Shown in pieces: positions 35,347 through 44,575 of a DNA stretch of 64,000 bases. The notes below the pieces were generated by a model, which was given only the letters and a program-made list of their open reading frames with translations, had not been told where the DNA came from and searched no databases. The stretch comes from Dyella_B nitratireducens (GTDB lineage: Bacteria; Pseudomonadota; Gammaproteobacteria; Xanthomonadales; Rhodanobacteraceae): positions 4,092,001 to 4,156,000 of the forward strand of contig NZ_CP064032.1 in NCBI RefSeq assembly GCF_049532905.1, written 5' to 3'. A program made the translations under genes and the position numbers. Numbering within the stretch: position 1 is the stretch's first letter; the number at the start of each line of letters is the position of its first letter.

Positions 35347-38300
35347 CGTGCCATCAAGGGCGAGCGTATCGTCGCTGCCGCTGGCAATATCGTTGTTGCC
35401 ATTCAGCGTGAGGGTGTCGTGAGCCTGCAGGTTGACGTCATCACCGCTGCCGTTAACGTTGGCATCACTGCCGGCATCGAGAAAGATGCCGGTGCCTTGG
35501 CCATTGGACGTTGTGCCGCCATTGGTATCATTGGTGGCATTAATGGTGTCTACATTGCTGTCAGTGTTGCCAACTACCAGAAGCTCATTCGCACCAGCAT
35601 CAATGGTGTTGCCACCGCCGTAGACACCCAGCACATCGCTGGTGTTTCCGTAGACCATGTTGCCGCTGCCATCCACATTGGCCTGCGCGTTGACATTCAA
35701 GCTGATGCCCGTACCAAAGCCATCCGATGACGTACCACCGCCCGCGTCGCCATTGCTATTGACGATGTCGAGGTTGTCGTTGGTGTTGCCGATCACCAGA
35801 TACTCGCCCGCGCCGGCGTCGATGGTGTTGCCGCCGCCGTAGACACCCAGGACATCGCTGGTGTTTCCGTAGACCATGTTGCCGCTGCCATCCACATTGG
35901 CCTGCGCATTGACATTCAAGCTGATGCCCGTACCAAAGCCATCCGATGACGTACCGCCGCCCGCATCGCCAGTGCTATTGACGATGTCGAGGTTGTCGTT
36001 GGTGTTGCCGATCACCAGATATTCGCCCGCGCCGGCGTCGATGGTATTGCCGCCACCGTAGACACCCAGCACATCGCTGGTGTTTCCGTAGACCATGTTG
36101 CCGCTGCCGTCCACATTGGCCTGCGCGTTGACATTCAAGCTGATGCCCGTACCAAAGCCATCCGATGACGTACCGCCGCCCGCATCGCCAGTGCTGTTGA
36201 CGATGTCGAGGTTGTCGTTGGTGTTGCCGATCACCAGATATTCGCCCGCGCCGGCGTCGATGGTGTTGCCACCGCCGTAGACACCCAACACATCGCTGGT
36301 GTTTCCGTAGACCATGTTGCCGCTGCCGTCCACATTGGCCTGCGCGTTGACATTCAAGCTGATGCCCGTACCAAAGCCATCCGATGACGTACCGCCGCCC
36401 GCATCGCCATTGCTATTGACGATGTCGAGGTTGTCGTTGGTGTTGCCGATCACCAGATATTCGCCCGCGCCGGCGTCGATGGTATTGCCGCCACCGTAGA
36501 CACCCAGCACATCGCTGGTGTTTCCGTAGACCATGTTGCCGCTGCCATCCACATTGGCCTGCGCGTTGACATTCAAGCTGATGCCCGTACCAAAGCCATC
36601 CGATGACGTACCGCCGCCCGCATCGCCAGTGCTGTTGACGATGTCGAGGTTGTCGTTGGTGTTGCCGATCACCAGATATTCGCCCGCGCCGGCGTCGATG
36701 GTGTTGCCACCGCCGTAGACACCCAACACATCGCTGGTGTTTCCGTAGACCATGTTGCCGCTGCCGTCCACATTGGCCTGCGCGTTGACATTCAAGCTGA
36801 TGCCCGTACCAAAGCCATCCGATGACGTACCGCCGCCCGCATCGCCAGTGCTGTTGACGATGTCGAGGTTGTCGTTGGTGTTGCCGATCACCAGATATTC
36901 GCCCGCGCCGGCGTCGATGGTGTTGCCACCGCCGTAGACACCCAACACATCGCTGGTGTTTCCGTAGACCATGTTGCCGCTGCCGTCCACATTGGCCTGC
37001 GCGTTGACATTCAAGCTGATGCCCGTACCAAAGCCATCCGATGACGTACCGCCGCCCGCATCGCCAGTGCTGTTGACGATGTCGAGGTTGTCGTTGGTGT
37101 TGCCGATCACCAGATATTCGCCCGCGCCGGCGTCGATGGTATTGCCGCCACCGTAGACACCTAGCACGTCATTGCTCACCTCATTAATCGTGTTGCTATT
37201 GCCATTAACATTGGCTTGAGTACTTCCGGCCAAGGTAACTGCAGCGCTGGCCCCATTCACGATGTCGGAATTATTGCTGGTACCACTCAAGCTCAACGAT
37301 GACCCGCTATCGGCATCGAGATTGAACGTGTTTCCGCCGCCGGTAATCGTGCCAGTAAACTGGCCGGCACCACCGTTCAACGTGAAGCCGGAACCATTGA
37401 GCATCTCGCCGGTGTCACCGGCGCTGGTATCAACAGTGTCACCGTTCGTAGCCAGCGTCAGTGACTGATTGGAGCCATTCACATCAACCGTATTGACGCC
37501 CGTTACCGAAGCACTCGTACCAGTCCCCACGAGGCTGATCTGGTTGCCAGTAGAGGAGACGGATTCATTCGTGCCGCTAAGGGTAAGACTGGTGCTGCTA
37601 TTGGATGCCAGATAAATCGAGTTATCCGTGCCATCGATGGTACCAGCGAAGTCGGCGGCCGCGTTGATCGTCGTCTGATCGCCATCGTAGGTGTTGCCCG
37701 TATCACCCGCCGACACATTGATCGCCCCACCGGTAGCGTCTACCGCATTATTATTCCCTTGCACAGTCAGCGCGCCGCCACTTCCCACTGTCACCGTGTT
37801 GCCGGAACCGTTCAAGATAAATGTCGAGTTGGCCGATGCCGCCACGATCGCGTTGGTCAAATTGGCGACGTCGCCGGCACCACTGATGTCAGAACTCAGA
37901 ATGCCGTTTGTCGCAAGCGTATCAACTTCTTGATAGACCTCATCTCCCACCGAATTAAGCCCTGCATCGGTTGTTACTGATGTCACAGATGCGGCAGGTG
38001 CAGGGATGGTTTGAGTGTAGGTGCCATCCACCCCAAAACTATTCACCGTTGGTGTATAGGTAACCGTCGAATTATCGTCATTGTCTACCAAGGTGATCGC
38101 CTTAGAAGCCTTGGCACTATCCGATGAAAAATAGGAAGACAGGCCTTGATCAATCTGCAGCGACGTGAGCGGGCCACCACCTTGGCCCGATGTCGAATTC
38201 AAGCCAGTAATCGTCGCTCCGGTGGTAAGGCCTAGGCCGGAATAGCTCACGGAAGCCTGGTTGTCGTTGTAAGCCGCGATCCATGCAATAGCCTCCTGCC

Positions 38301-39075
38301 CATAAAATAATGCATACGGATCACCCGTCGTGGAGGTGGCGATGTTCGCCACAACATGCGAGGCAGCGTCAATATTTTCAGGGGTCGCTGTTATGGACCC
38401 ATCCGTGTTCGGAGTAATCCCCCCATAAGTCGTAATTTGACCACCAGCATTGGTAAACAGTGAATAGGACTGGGGAGTTGCGTTGATCAGATTATTCAAT
38501 TCTGCCGAGGACAACGCACCGCCATTCTGGGCTTCTGCTTTACTGAGCACCGCATTCCAACCACTGATATTGGCCTGGGCCTCGTCATCCAGGCCGATGC
38601 CCTGGTAGCCCGCGGCCCAGGCGGTTTGAGCCGCGGAAGAAAGCCCACCAGCGCCCGCATTCTGTATTTGCTGAGATAAATCCTGTTGAGCTTGCTGCTC
38701 GTTGTAGGCGACGGTTCCAACGGCAGGGCTGGCCTGATTGCCAGGCAGCCCCCAGTCCTCAGCATGCTGATCTTCATGCGCAAGCACAAATATGAGGCTG
38801 TTTTCGCCAGCACCACTGAAACCTGAAATGTCGTTATTCAGATCTTGTACGTTGATGTTGATGACACCCTTCGTGGTGTCAAAATCAGATCCTGCCGTGC
38901 TCTGGAGATTGATTCCCGTCACCATCCCTGATGCGGCATCCGCATTCAACGACGCCAACAACGCTGGCGAGTCGTTGATGGCTTGCAATACTTCTTGGTA
39001 TTGCGCAGACGTCACACCACTGGAATTTTGAAATGCGGTTAAAACTTTATTTAGCGCAGAACTAATTGAGCTCAT
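34327..39075 (-). CDS. Giant type I-secreted protein A with two HExxH domains and beta-helix-like repeats
   Basis: 1582 residues starting MSSISSALNKVLTAFQ behind GGGAG. No signal peptide. The N-terminal domain has HEDQH at 100-104 with nearby Glu residues; the preceding stretch INDSPALLASLN matches the same region of protein B (LNNSPTLVGLIN). The middle has eight 73-residue units (NTIDAGAGEYLVIGNTNDN), seven of them almost identical. The C-terminal domain has HEIGHALGLADTD at 1485 with Met-turn SIMNAVL; Asp replaces the usual third His. The C-terminus (AELYLQKE, then LVGSLSHVRAA) is probably the secretion signal. Export by the ABC/HlyD pair upstream is inferred. Confidence 0.75.
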   Translation of the reverse strand: MSSISSALNKVLTAFQNSSGVTSAQYQEVLQAINDSPALLASLNADAASGMVTGINLQSTAGSDFDTTKGVININVQDLNNDISGFSGAGENSLIFVLAHEDQHAEDWGLPGNQASPAVGTVAYNEQQAQQDLSQQIQNAGAGGLSSAAQTAWAAGYQGIGLDDEAQANISGWNAVLSKAEAQNGGALSSAELNNLINATPQSYSLFTNAGGQITTYGGITPNTDGSITATPENIDAASHVVANIATSTTGDPYALFYGQEAIAWIAAYNDNQASVSYSGLGLTTGATITGLNSTSGQGGGPLTSLQIDQGLSSYFSSDSAKASKAITLVDNDDNSTVTYTPTVNSFGVDGTYTQTIPAPAASVTSVTTDAGLNSVGDEVYQEVDTLATNGILSSDISGAGDVANLTNAIVAASANSTFILNGSGNTVTVGSGGALTVQGNNNAVDATGGAINVSAGDTGNTYDGDQTTINAAADFAGTIDGTDNSIYLASNSSTSLTLSGTNESVSSTGNQISLVGTGTSASVTGVNTVDVNGSNQSLTLATNGDTVDTSAGDTGEMLNGSGFTLNGGAGQFTGTITGGGNTFNLDADSGSSLSLSGTSNNSDIVNGASAAVTLAGSTQANVNGNSNTINEVSNDVLGVYGGGNTIDAGAGEYLVIGNTNDNLDIVNSTGDAGGGTSSDGFGTGISLNVNAQANVDGSGNMVYGNTSDVLGVYGGGNTIDAGAGEYLVIGNTNDNLDIVNSTGDAGGGTSSDGFGTGISLNVNAQANVDGSGNMVYGNTSDVLGVYGGGNTIDAGAGEYLVIGNTNDNLDIVNSTGDAGGGTSSDGFGTGISLNVNAQANVDGSGNMVYGNTSDVLGVYGGGNTIDAGAGEYLVIGNTNDNLDIVNSNGDAGGGTSSDGFGTGISLNVNAQANVDGSGNMVYGNTSDVLGVYGGGNTIDAGAGEYLVIGNTNDNLDIVNSTGDAGGGTSSDGFGTGISLNVNAQANVDGSGNMVYGNTSDVLGVYGGGNTIDAGAGEYLVIGNTNDNLDIVNSTGDAGGGTSSDGFGTGISLNVNAQANVDGSGNMVYGNTSDVLGVYGGGNTIDAGAGEYLVIGNTNDNLDIVNSNGDAGGGTSSDGFGTGISLNVNAQANVDGSGNMVYGNTSDVLGVYGGGNTIDAGANELLVVGNTDSNVDTINATNDTNGGTTSNGQGTGIFLDAGSDANVNGSGDDVNLQAHDTLTLNGNNDIASGSDDTLALDGTGDTIDISHATIDVSGDDGVTIDGSDDKIVGNSGDDFTITGTDDTVDASDASITFDGTNTGDYVSGSGDSGSNWDDPTGSGGYSDPGTGYYGYGLTKWKNKSPSAAQIAKAEHSDSVYEGAKWADQTITWSFASAGNGYSDAITNSAEQTAVAQAFQAWAKASGLNVDEVAAGSKADIEVGFSDLNPASTNQIGLTKYSSQAGVLTGANVALEDPSQAALTTDASGQLEYANTDATFEQVALHEIGHALGLADTDVAGSIMNAVLGTDNQAISATDATNVQKLYANTSSSNAELSQVHQLVQAMSTFDAGEQGIDLSPMAELYLQKEQPLVGSLSHVRAA
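35625..37157. repeat. Seven near-identical tandem 219-bp repeats in giant gene A
   Basis: Seven units that differ at only a few sites. Read in transcription order, the residue after IVNS varies as T, T, T, N, T, T, N, so a three-unit block (657 bp) appears to have been duplicated. An eighth, degenerate unit lies beyond at about 35410-35625. Such identity favours change in copy number by recombination or slippage. Confidence 0.9.
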
Positions 39076-39125
39076 ATGAACTCCCTTTCGTTTTAGAGGA
39101 ATGAAGATGGAAAAACATCACGCCG

Positions 39126-39881
39126 CTACGGAACTCGCACATATCCGTAAAGGATCAATGAGCTCACGCAGATATTTTTCCAATCCACCAGCGACTGAGT
39201 TCGTGCGTACAATGACTTGCTTTGTGGATAAACCATACGATAAAGAAGTGTGACCTCTCCATTGTTGTCTGGATACAGATAGCTCCTTCCCCGTGGCGAC
39301 ATCAATGATTGCTGCTCTACTAAAAAATGCATGCCAAGACGCAGTAAGTCCTTATCCGCCTGGTCAACGTTAAGGCAATCGGAGGTCGGGAGCTGTATAT
39401 CGATTACAGAGGTAGGTCCAACCAATCTTCTTTTATCAATGGCTCTGTACGAATAGTTCAAAGAAATAAAGTAATTTTTGTTTCTTATGTTTTCCGATCT
39501 TGCCATGTAACCCTTTGAATCTTTGTCGGAATACTCCACATGACCGCCAAAGACCCGATCAATATCGTCACCTGTGACCAAACCATGGGGTAATTTGAGC
39601 AGTTCAATGAATCTTTCCCAGATATCCTGGGTTGTCGCCCTATCAGGCAGAGGATTCCTAGTTCCCGAGCGATCAAGTGACGTACCCTGCCCCTGGGAGG
39701 GATCTTGTAACCGGCCTTCATAAGAAGAAACAGGACTAGATGCCGAAACCAAAGATGTCGCTTGATGGCCTGCATGGAGGGCACAGCCGTCAAGAACAAT
39801 CATCAACGCGGCCACCCACCAGATCTTCCTATTTTGAAGTAACCTCACAGCAGGATTTATCGAAGACCTGAATGAATTCAT
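39126..39881 (-). CDS. Lipoprotein of unknown function paired with giant protein A
   Basis: 251 residues. The start at 39881 has TAGG five bases ahead; a longer ORF begins at 39968. The hydrophobic segment IWWVAALMIVLDGCALHAG ends in a lipobox-like LDGC. The mature part has IWERFIELLKLPHGLVTGDD, VIDIQLPTSDCLNVDQADKD and an ending DWKNICVSSLILYG, which parallels the 222-residue protein at 33505. Low GC. It lies 50 bases upstream of giant gene A. No known family; a periplasmic inhibitor or export-linked role is inference. Confidence 0.6.
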   Translation of the reverse strand: MNSFRSSINPAVRLLQNRKIWWVAALMIVLDGCALHAGHQATSLVSASSPVSSYEGRLQDPSQGQGTSLDRSGTRNPLPDRATTQDIWERFIELLKLPHGLVTGDDIDRVFGGHVEYSDKDSKGYMARSENIRNKNYFISLNYSYRAIDKRRLVGPTSVIDIQLPTSDCLNVDQADKDLLRLGMHFLVEQQSLMSPRGRSYLYPDNNGEVTLLYRMVYPQSKSLYARTQSLVDWKNICVSSLILYGYVRVP

Positions 39882-40013
39882 ATACCTACCATTCGTTTGA
39901 AAGAAATGAAAAACCTGGTTGACTGTGTAACCTACATAATTGGTAGATGCAGTAAAAAAACGACGCACATGTAACGTACGGATGACAAAGCCAATCAGGT
40001 GCGTCCTTCATTT

Positions 40014-40769
40014 CTAAAGATTGGTCGCCTGTTTTTGACCAAGGCCAATGACATACTGCAATTCACGAGTCGCAGCCTGATCGTTAGGGTCGATCTCAAG
40101 ACATCGACGATATTTCGCAGCCGCCTCATCGAGTCGGTGCAATTCCACCAAAACATATCCTTGGCCCCGAAGAGCTCTTCCCAGCTCAACGTTCTTCAAC
40201 TGTGGCGGAGAAAACTCCGTAGCCTTCTCTGCATCAGTAAAATGACGCAATGCCTCATCCCAGCTCTTATCGTTCTCATCAACATTAGCGAGCTCAGACA
40301 GTATTTGTGAGTTCTGTGGCGCAAGCCTCAAAGCGTGCTGTAAGGCGATTTTCGCTTCGGGACGCCTGCCAAGGTCTTGCAATATATAGCCCTTCATATC
40401 GTAAGCCGTGGCCCATGCGGCCGAATAAACTTGAGCCTCTTTGTGTTGCTGCGCTGCGAGGGTCATGTAGTAAAGGGCTTCGGTAACTGTGCGAGCGCTG
40501 AACTTGAGCTTCTTGGCACTTCCATATTTCGTCTCAAAATAGTTAATGACACCCTCCACGCGCAAAAGCGCCGCAGGTTCATCTTGTTTGGCGATGAGTA
40601 ATCTGGCGTTTCGTAATTCCTCAAATTGCGTGCCGTCCACGTCCTTTGTTGGCGGCGCCACAGTACTCGCATTTACTGCCTGCGGCGAAGCGATAGACAT
40701 CGACGTCCATATGACACCGATCACAGCCGACAAAATCATTAATCTTAGTCGCATATTTCTTTTCACCAT
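40014..40769 (-). CDS. TPR-repeat exported protein
   Basis: 251 residues with a signal peptide (LMILSAVIGVIWTSMSIASP) and C-terminal tetratricopeptide-like repeats: AWATAYDMKGYILQDLGRRP, EAKIALQHALRLAPQNSQIL, GQGYVLVELHRLDEAAAKYR and CLEIDPNDQAATREL. Either 40769 or 40754 may be the start; neither has a strong ribosome site. It is the third gene after the secretion transporter and adaptor, so a role in handling the secreted proteins is possible. Confidence 0.7.
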   Translation of the reverse strand: MVKRNMRLRLMILSAVIGVIWTSMSIASPQAVNASTVAPPTKDVDGTQFEELRNARLLIAKQDEPAALLRVEGVINYFETKYGSAKKLKFSARTVTEALYYMTLAAQQHKEAQVYSAAWATAYDMKGYILQDLGRRPEAKIALQHALRLAPQNSQILSELANVDENDKSWDEALRHFTDAEKATEFSPPQLKNVELGRALRGQGYVLVELHRLDEAAAKYRRCLEIDPNDQAATRELQYVIGLGQKQATNL

Positions 40770-40777
40770 TATTTAAG

Positions 40778-40796
40778 TATTAAACGGTGTTTAATA
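40778..40796. promoter_or_regulatory. Inverted repeat between the HlyD and TPR genes
   Basis: TATTAAAC (40778-40785) and GTTTAATA (40789-40796) around GGT, in the short gap ahead of the TPR gene. It is AT-rich and 8 bp per arm, so a regulator operator is more likely than a terminator. Confidence 0.4.
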
Positions 40797-40817
40797 ATCA
40801 CCTTGGATTTCACTTGG

Positions 40818-42254
40818 TCACCGCTCATGCATGCTCTCCTGCGCGTGTTGAATCAGCGGGCTCAGCAAGTAACTCATAATCCGCCGCCGTCCCGTCTTGA
40901 TCTCCGCAGTAACCGCCATACCCGGCGTGAGATGCACGGACTTTCCTTCGATCACTATGTGGTCTGTGGGCAGCGCTATCTGAGCTGTGAACACCCACTT
41001 GCGCTTGTCGGTCTCGTCCTGTTTGGCATCATTGGATACCTGCGCCACCGTGCCGTGCAGCACGCCATATCGGGTGTATGGGAACGCTTCCACTTTTACT
41101 TCCGCAGGTTGCCCAACCTGGATAAAACCAATGTCCTGATTGTCGACAGTGGCCTCAACCAATAGCTGATGTCCGGCTGGCACTACGGTCATGAGCGTTT
41201 GCGCAGGACTTACCACGCCGCCGACCGTGTGCACCGACAACTGCTGCACCGTACCGTCCACCGGTGCAACCAAGTGCATGAGACGCGTATGGTTGCGCGC
41301 CTTGGCCAGGTCGCTTGCTGCTGTGGTGGCCTTGGTCTCGTCGTCCTGGATTTTTTCCAGCCATGTGCGGCGGGTTTGTGCGATATACGCATCGCGCTTG
41401 CGCCTGGCTGCATCCAGCGTCGCCTGGGTCTCGATCAACTTGGCCTTCTGTGCAGCCAGATCCTGCTTTTGCTGGATCACAGCCTGTTGCTCGTTGTAGT
41501 AATCGTGACGACCAACGTAGCCAGGTTGCACGAGCTGGGCGTAATCGTGCTCTTTGGTTTCCTCGATCGGTAAAGTGCCTTGAAGCTTGGCGATTTCTGC
41601 GGCCGTTTCTTTGAGGCTGGCGGACGCTTGTGCAATGTCGGCTTCCATTTCGCGCACGGTGCCGAGATAATCTGCATATTCGCCTGCCAATACCTGGCGC
41701 TGAGTTACCAGGTCAGACGTGTTTGAAATGAAAGACGCTGAAAAAACTGGCGATTGACCTTTGTCGATGGCTTCCAACAATGCGCGCCCACGCACCGCTT
41801 CGTGACGTGCTGCCATGAGTAGTGCCTCGGCATCGCTGGCGTTGCTTGCGGCATCGGTGGCATCCAGGTCGATCAGCACATCGCCCTTTTTCACAACCTG
41901 GCCATCTGTGGCGTGGATGGCGGTGACGACCGCGGTGTCTTCCGACTGGATGGTTTTCACGTCGCCATTGGGGACAATCTTGCCTTCGGCGGTTGCCACC
42001 ACATCCACCTTGCCCAGGCTGGCCCAGGCCACTGCTAGTGCCAGCAGCCCTACGATCAGGCCCATGGCCCAACGCGGCGCTGGATGAATGGGTGCGTCAC
42101 GCAGGGCCAGTGCGGCCGGCTGAAATTCGATTTCGTGGCGCAGGCGCAGGGGTACATCAAGCGCTGTGCGCATACCCCAGGCAGCTTGAAACACGCGTGC
42201 GTAGCGCCCGAGCAGGTCGCGCATGGCTAGCCATCGCAGGGTTGATGTGCTCAT
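40818..42254 (-). CDS. Type I secretion membrane fusion protein (HlyD family)
   Basis: 478 residues. One N-terminal transmembrane helix (APRWAMGLIVGLLALAVAWA), a lipoyl half (IVPNGDVKTIQSEDTAVVTA), a long coiled-coil hairpin with REMEADIAQASASLKETAAE, the second lipoyl half (LMHLVAPVDGTVQQLSVHTV) and a beta-barrel C-terminus (PYTRYGVLHGTVAQVSNDAK). It connects the ABC transporter to a TolC-type channel. Its start overlaps the ABC gene stop by four bases (ATGA). No TolC gene is in this operon. Confidence 0.93.
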   Translation of the reverse strand: MSTSTLRWLAMRDLLGRYARVFQAAWGMRTALDVPLRLRHEIEFQPAALALRDAPIHPAPRWAMGLIVGLLALAVAWASLGKVDVVATAEGKIVPNGDVKTIQSEDTAVVTAIHATDGQVVKKGDVLIDLDATDAASNASDAEALLMAARHEAVRGRALLEAIDKGQSPVFSASFISNTSDLVTQRQVLAGEYADYLGTVREMEADIAQASASLKETAAEIAKLQGTLPIEETKEHDYAQLVQPGYVGRHDYYNEQQAVIQQKQDLAAQKAKLIETQATLDAARRKRDAYIAQTRRTWLEKIQDDETKATTAASDLAKARNHTRLMHLVAPVDGTVQQLSVHTVGGVVSPAQTLMTVVPAGHQLLVEATVDNQDIGFIQVGQPAEVKVEAFPYTRYGVLHGTVAQVSNDAKQDETDKRKWVFTAQIALPTDHIVIEGKSVHLTPGMAVTAEIKTGRRRIMSYLLSPLIQHAQESMHER

Positions 42255-44398
42255 GTCTGCTGCAACCGATGCAAGCGCGCGTAGTGGCCGGCCTGTTTCT
42301 GCAGGAGTTCGGTATGGCTACCCTCTTCCACGATATTGCCGCGCTCCATGACGATGATGCGGTTCGCATCTCTTACTGCCGACAATCGATGCGCGATGAT
42401 CAGCACCGTACGGCCCTGACAGATGGCACGCATGTTGTTCTGAATGATGCGCTCGGACTCATAGTCCAGCGCACTGGTCGCCTCGTCGAAGATAAGAATG
42501 CGTGGGTTGTTCATCAGCGCACGTGCAATGGCGATGCGCTGACGCTGGCCACCCGATAGCGTAGAGCCGTGTTCGCCGACCAGGGTGTCGTAAGCTTCGG
42601 GCAGTTCGATAATGAAATCGTGTGCGCCGGCCAGCTTGGCGGCCGTGATGACAGCATCCAACGGCGCTCCCGGATCGGTGAGCGCGATGTTTTCGCGAAT
42701 GCTGCGGTTGAACAGGATGTTTTCCTGAAGCACCACGCCTATCTGGCGGCGCAGCGAGGAAACGTCCACCATGGCTAGATCCATGCCGTCAATCAATACT
42801 CGGCCGCGTTCGGGTACGTATAAGCGCTGAATCAGCTTGGTGAGCGTGCTTTTGCCGGAACCGGAGCGACCGACGATACCGATCACTTCGCCTGGTTCGA
42901 TCTTGAGGTTGACGGTATGCAGCACTTCCGGCGTATCCGGCCGGTAGCGGAACGTGGCCGCATCCAGTTCAATGCGCCCTTCCAACCGCGGCATCGTGCT
43001 ACGGCTGTTACCGTGGATCTCGCCAGGTGCATTGAGGATGTCACCCAGGCGCTGCATAGAGATGCCGGTCTGCTGGAAATCCGTCCAGAGCTGCGCAATG
43101 CGCATGATGGGCTGTCCTACCCGCCCGGCCAGCATGTTGAAAGCGATGAGCTGGCCCACCGTCAAGTCGCCACTAATAACCAGACGTGCACCGATCCAGA
43201 TGGTGGCCACGGTGACCAGCTTGCCTACAAAGTTCACACCTTCTCGCGCGAGGGTACCCAAGGCGACGGTACGGAAGCCCGCGTCCACATAGCCGGCCAG
43301 CTGGTTGTCCCAGCGCCGCATGGTTTGGGGTTCCACTGCCATCGCTTTGACGGTGTCGATACCACTGAGCGTTTCGACCAGGAAAGACTGGTTGTCTGCG
43401 CCACGGTTGAATTTTTCACGCAGCCGCGCACGCAGGGCTGGCGTTAGGGTCATCGAAAGCAAGGCATACACGGGCAACGAGGCGACAACCACCAGCGTCA
43501 ACCAACCGCTGTAAAAAAGCATGACGCCGATAAAGACGAACGAGAACAGTACGTCCATGACTAACGTAATGGCATTACCAGTCAGGAAGCTGCGAATGTT
43601 TTCCAGCTCACGGACTCGCGCCACCGAATCACCGACTCGGCGCGAGCGAAAATAAGCGAGCGGCAGCGACAGTAGATGACGGAAGAGACGAGCCCCGAGC
43701 TCGACGTCAATGCGACTGGTGGTATGCGCAAAGACATAGGTGCGCAAACCGCTAAGCAGCGATTCGAAGATCGAGCAGAAAAGCAGGCCTACCGCAATGA
43801 CATCCAGCGTGGTCAAACCGTGATGAACCAACACTTTGTCCATCACCACCTGGAAGAACAATGGCGTCGCCAGACCGATCAACTGCAAAAAGAAGGAAAC
43901 GACGAGAATCTCGCCCAGCAGCTTGCGATACTTGACGACAGCTGGAATAAACCAGCTGAAATCGAATTTGGATAACTCGCCGGCGATCGACACCCGCGAA
44001 GTGAAGAGCATGACCTTGCCGGACCACCGATTGGCCATTTCTTCATGTGATAGCAACTGAGGACTGCCATGGCGCGGGTCCTGGATCAGGATTTTCTTTT
44101 CATTGACACGCGCGATGACATACATGACGCCATCGTTATCGATAGCCAGCGCGGGGAATGCCAGATGCCCAATCCGTCCAAGCTCCGCATGAACCAGCTT
44201 GGCCTTGAGCCCGAATTTTTCGGCCGCCAGACGAATGAGGTCGGCATCAAAGAGGCGCCCTGGTTCGGCAAACTCATGTCGAATCTGCGCGGGGTCCAAC
44301 GCAATGCCATGCAGGCGAGCAATGATTACCAGACAGGCCAGGCCTGTATCGGCAGCTCCAGCCGCATCCCCTTCACAGTACGCTTCTGCCACTGCCAT
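42251..44398 (-). CDS. Type I secretion ABC transporter with inactive C39-like domain (HlyB type)
   Basis: 715 residues. The N-terminal 130 residues resemble a C39 peptidase but have AADTGLACLVIIARLHGI where active peptidases have the catalytic Cys in DCG, so this is a C39-like domain that binds substrate, as in HlyB. Six transmembrane helices follow, then an ATPase with Walker A GIVGRSGSGKSTLTKLI, signature LSGGQRQRIAIARAL, Walker B ILIFDEATSAL and switch AHRLS. First gene of the secretion operon. A directly repeated GGCTGTAA lies in the upstream gap. Confidence 0.94.
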   Translation of the reverse strand: MAVAEAYCEGDAAGAADTGLACLVIIARLHGIALDPAQIRHEFAEPGRLFDADLIRLAAEKFGLKAKLVHAELGRIGHLAFPALAIDNDGVMYVIARVNEKKILIQDPRHGSPQLLSHEEMANRWSGKVMLFTSRVSIAGELSKFDFSWFIPAVVKYRKLLGEILVVSFFLQLIGLATPLFFQVVMDKVLVHHGLTTLDVIAVGLLFCSIFESLLSGLRTYVFAHTTSRIDVELGARLFRHLLSLPLAYFRSRRVGDSVARVRELENIRSFLTGNAITLVMDVLFSFVFIGVMLFYSGWLTLVVVASLPVYALLSMTLTPALRARLREKFNRGADNQSFLVETLSGIDTVKAMAVEPQTMRRWDNQLAGYVDAGFRTVALGTLAREGVNFVGKLVTVATIWIGARLVISGDLTVGQLIAFNMLAGRVGQPIMRIAQLWTDFQQTGISMQRLGDILNAPGEIHGNSRSTMPRLEGRIELDAATFRYRPDTPEVLHTVNLKIEPGEVIGIVGRSGSGKSTLTKLIQRLYVPERGRVLIDGMDLAMVDVSSLRRQIGVVLQENILFNRSIRENIALTDPGAPLDAVITAAKLAGAHDFIIELPEAYDTLVGEHGSTLSGGQRQRIAIARALMNNPRILIFDEATSALDYESERIIQNNMRAICQGRTVLIIAHRLSAVRDANRIIVMERGNIVEEGSHTELLQKQAGHYARLHRLQQT

Positions 44399-44556
44399 AC
44401 CGCATCCCTACCGCACATACCTATTGATTCAAGAGGCAATGACGCTAGTCCATTAGCGAATGGCAAAGGCGTGTTATGCGCTCCCCCTTTGGGCATGCTC
44501 ACGCACCCCTTACTTGTCGTCAATGAGCAAGATTTTGCAGTAAGAAATTTTGGAAT

Positions 44557-44575
44557 GGCTGTAATACGGCTGTAA
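44557..44575. promoter_or_regulatory. Direct repeat GGCTGTAA upstream of the secretion operon
   Basis: GGCTGTAA occurs at 44557-44564 and again at 44568-44575, 11 bp apart, one helical turn. It lies in the AT-rich gap of about 215 bases between cyoE and the ABC transporter start and may be an activator site. Confidence 0.3.
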
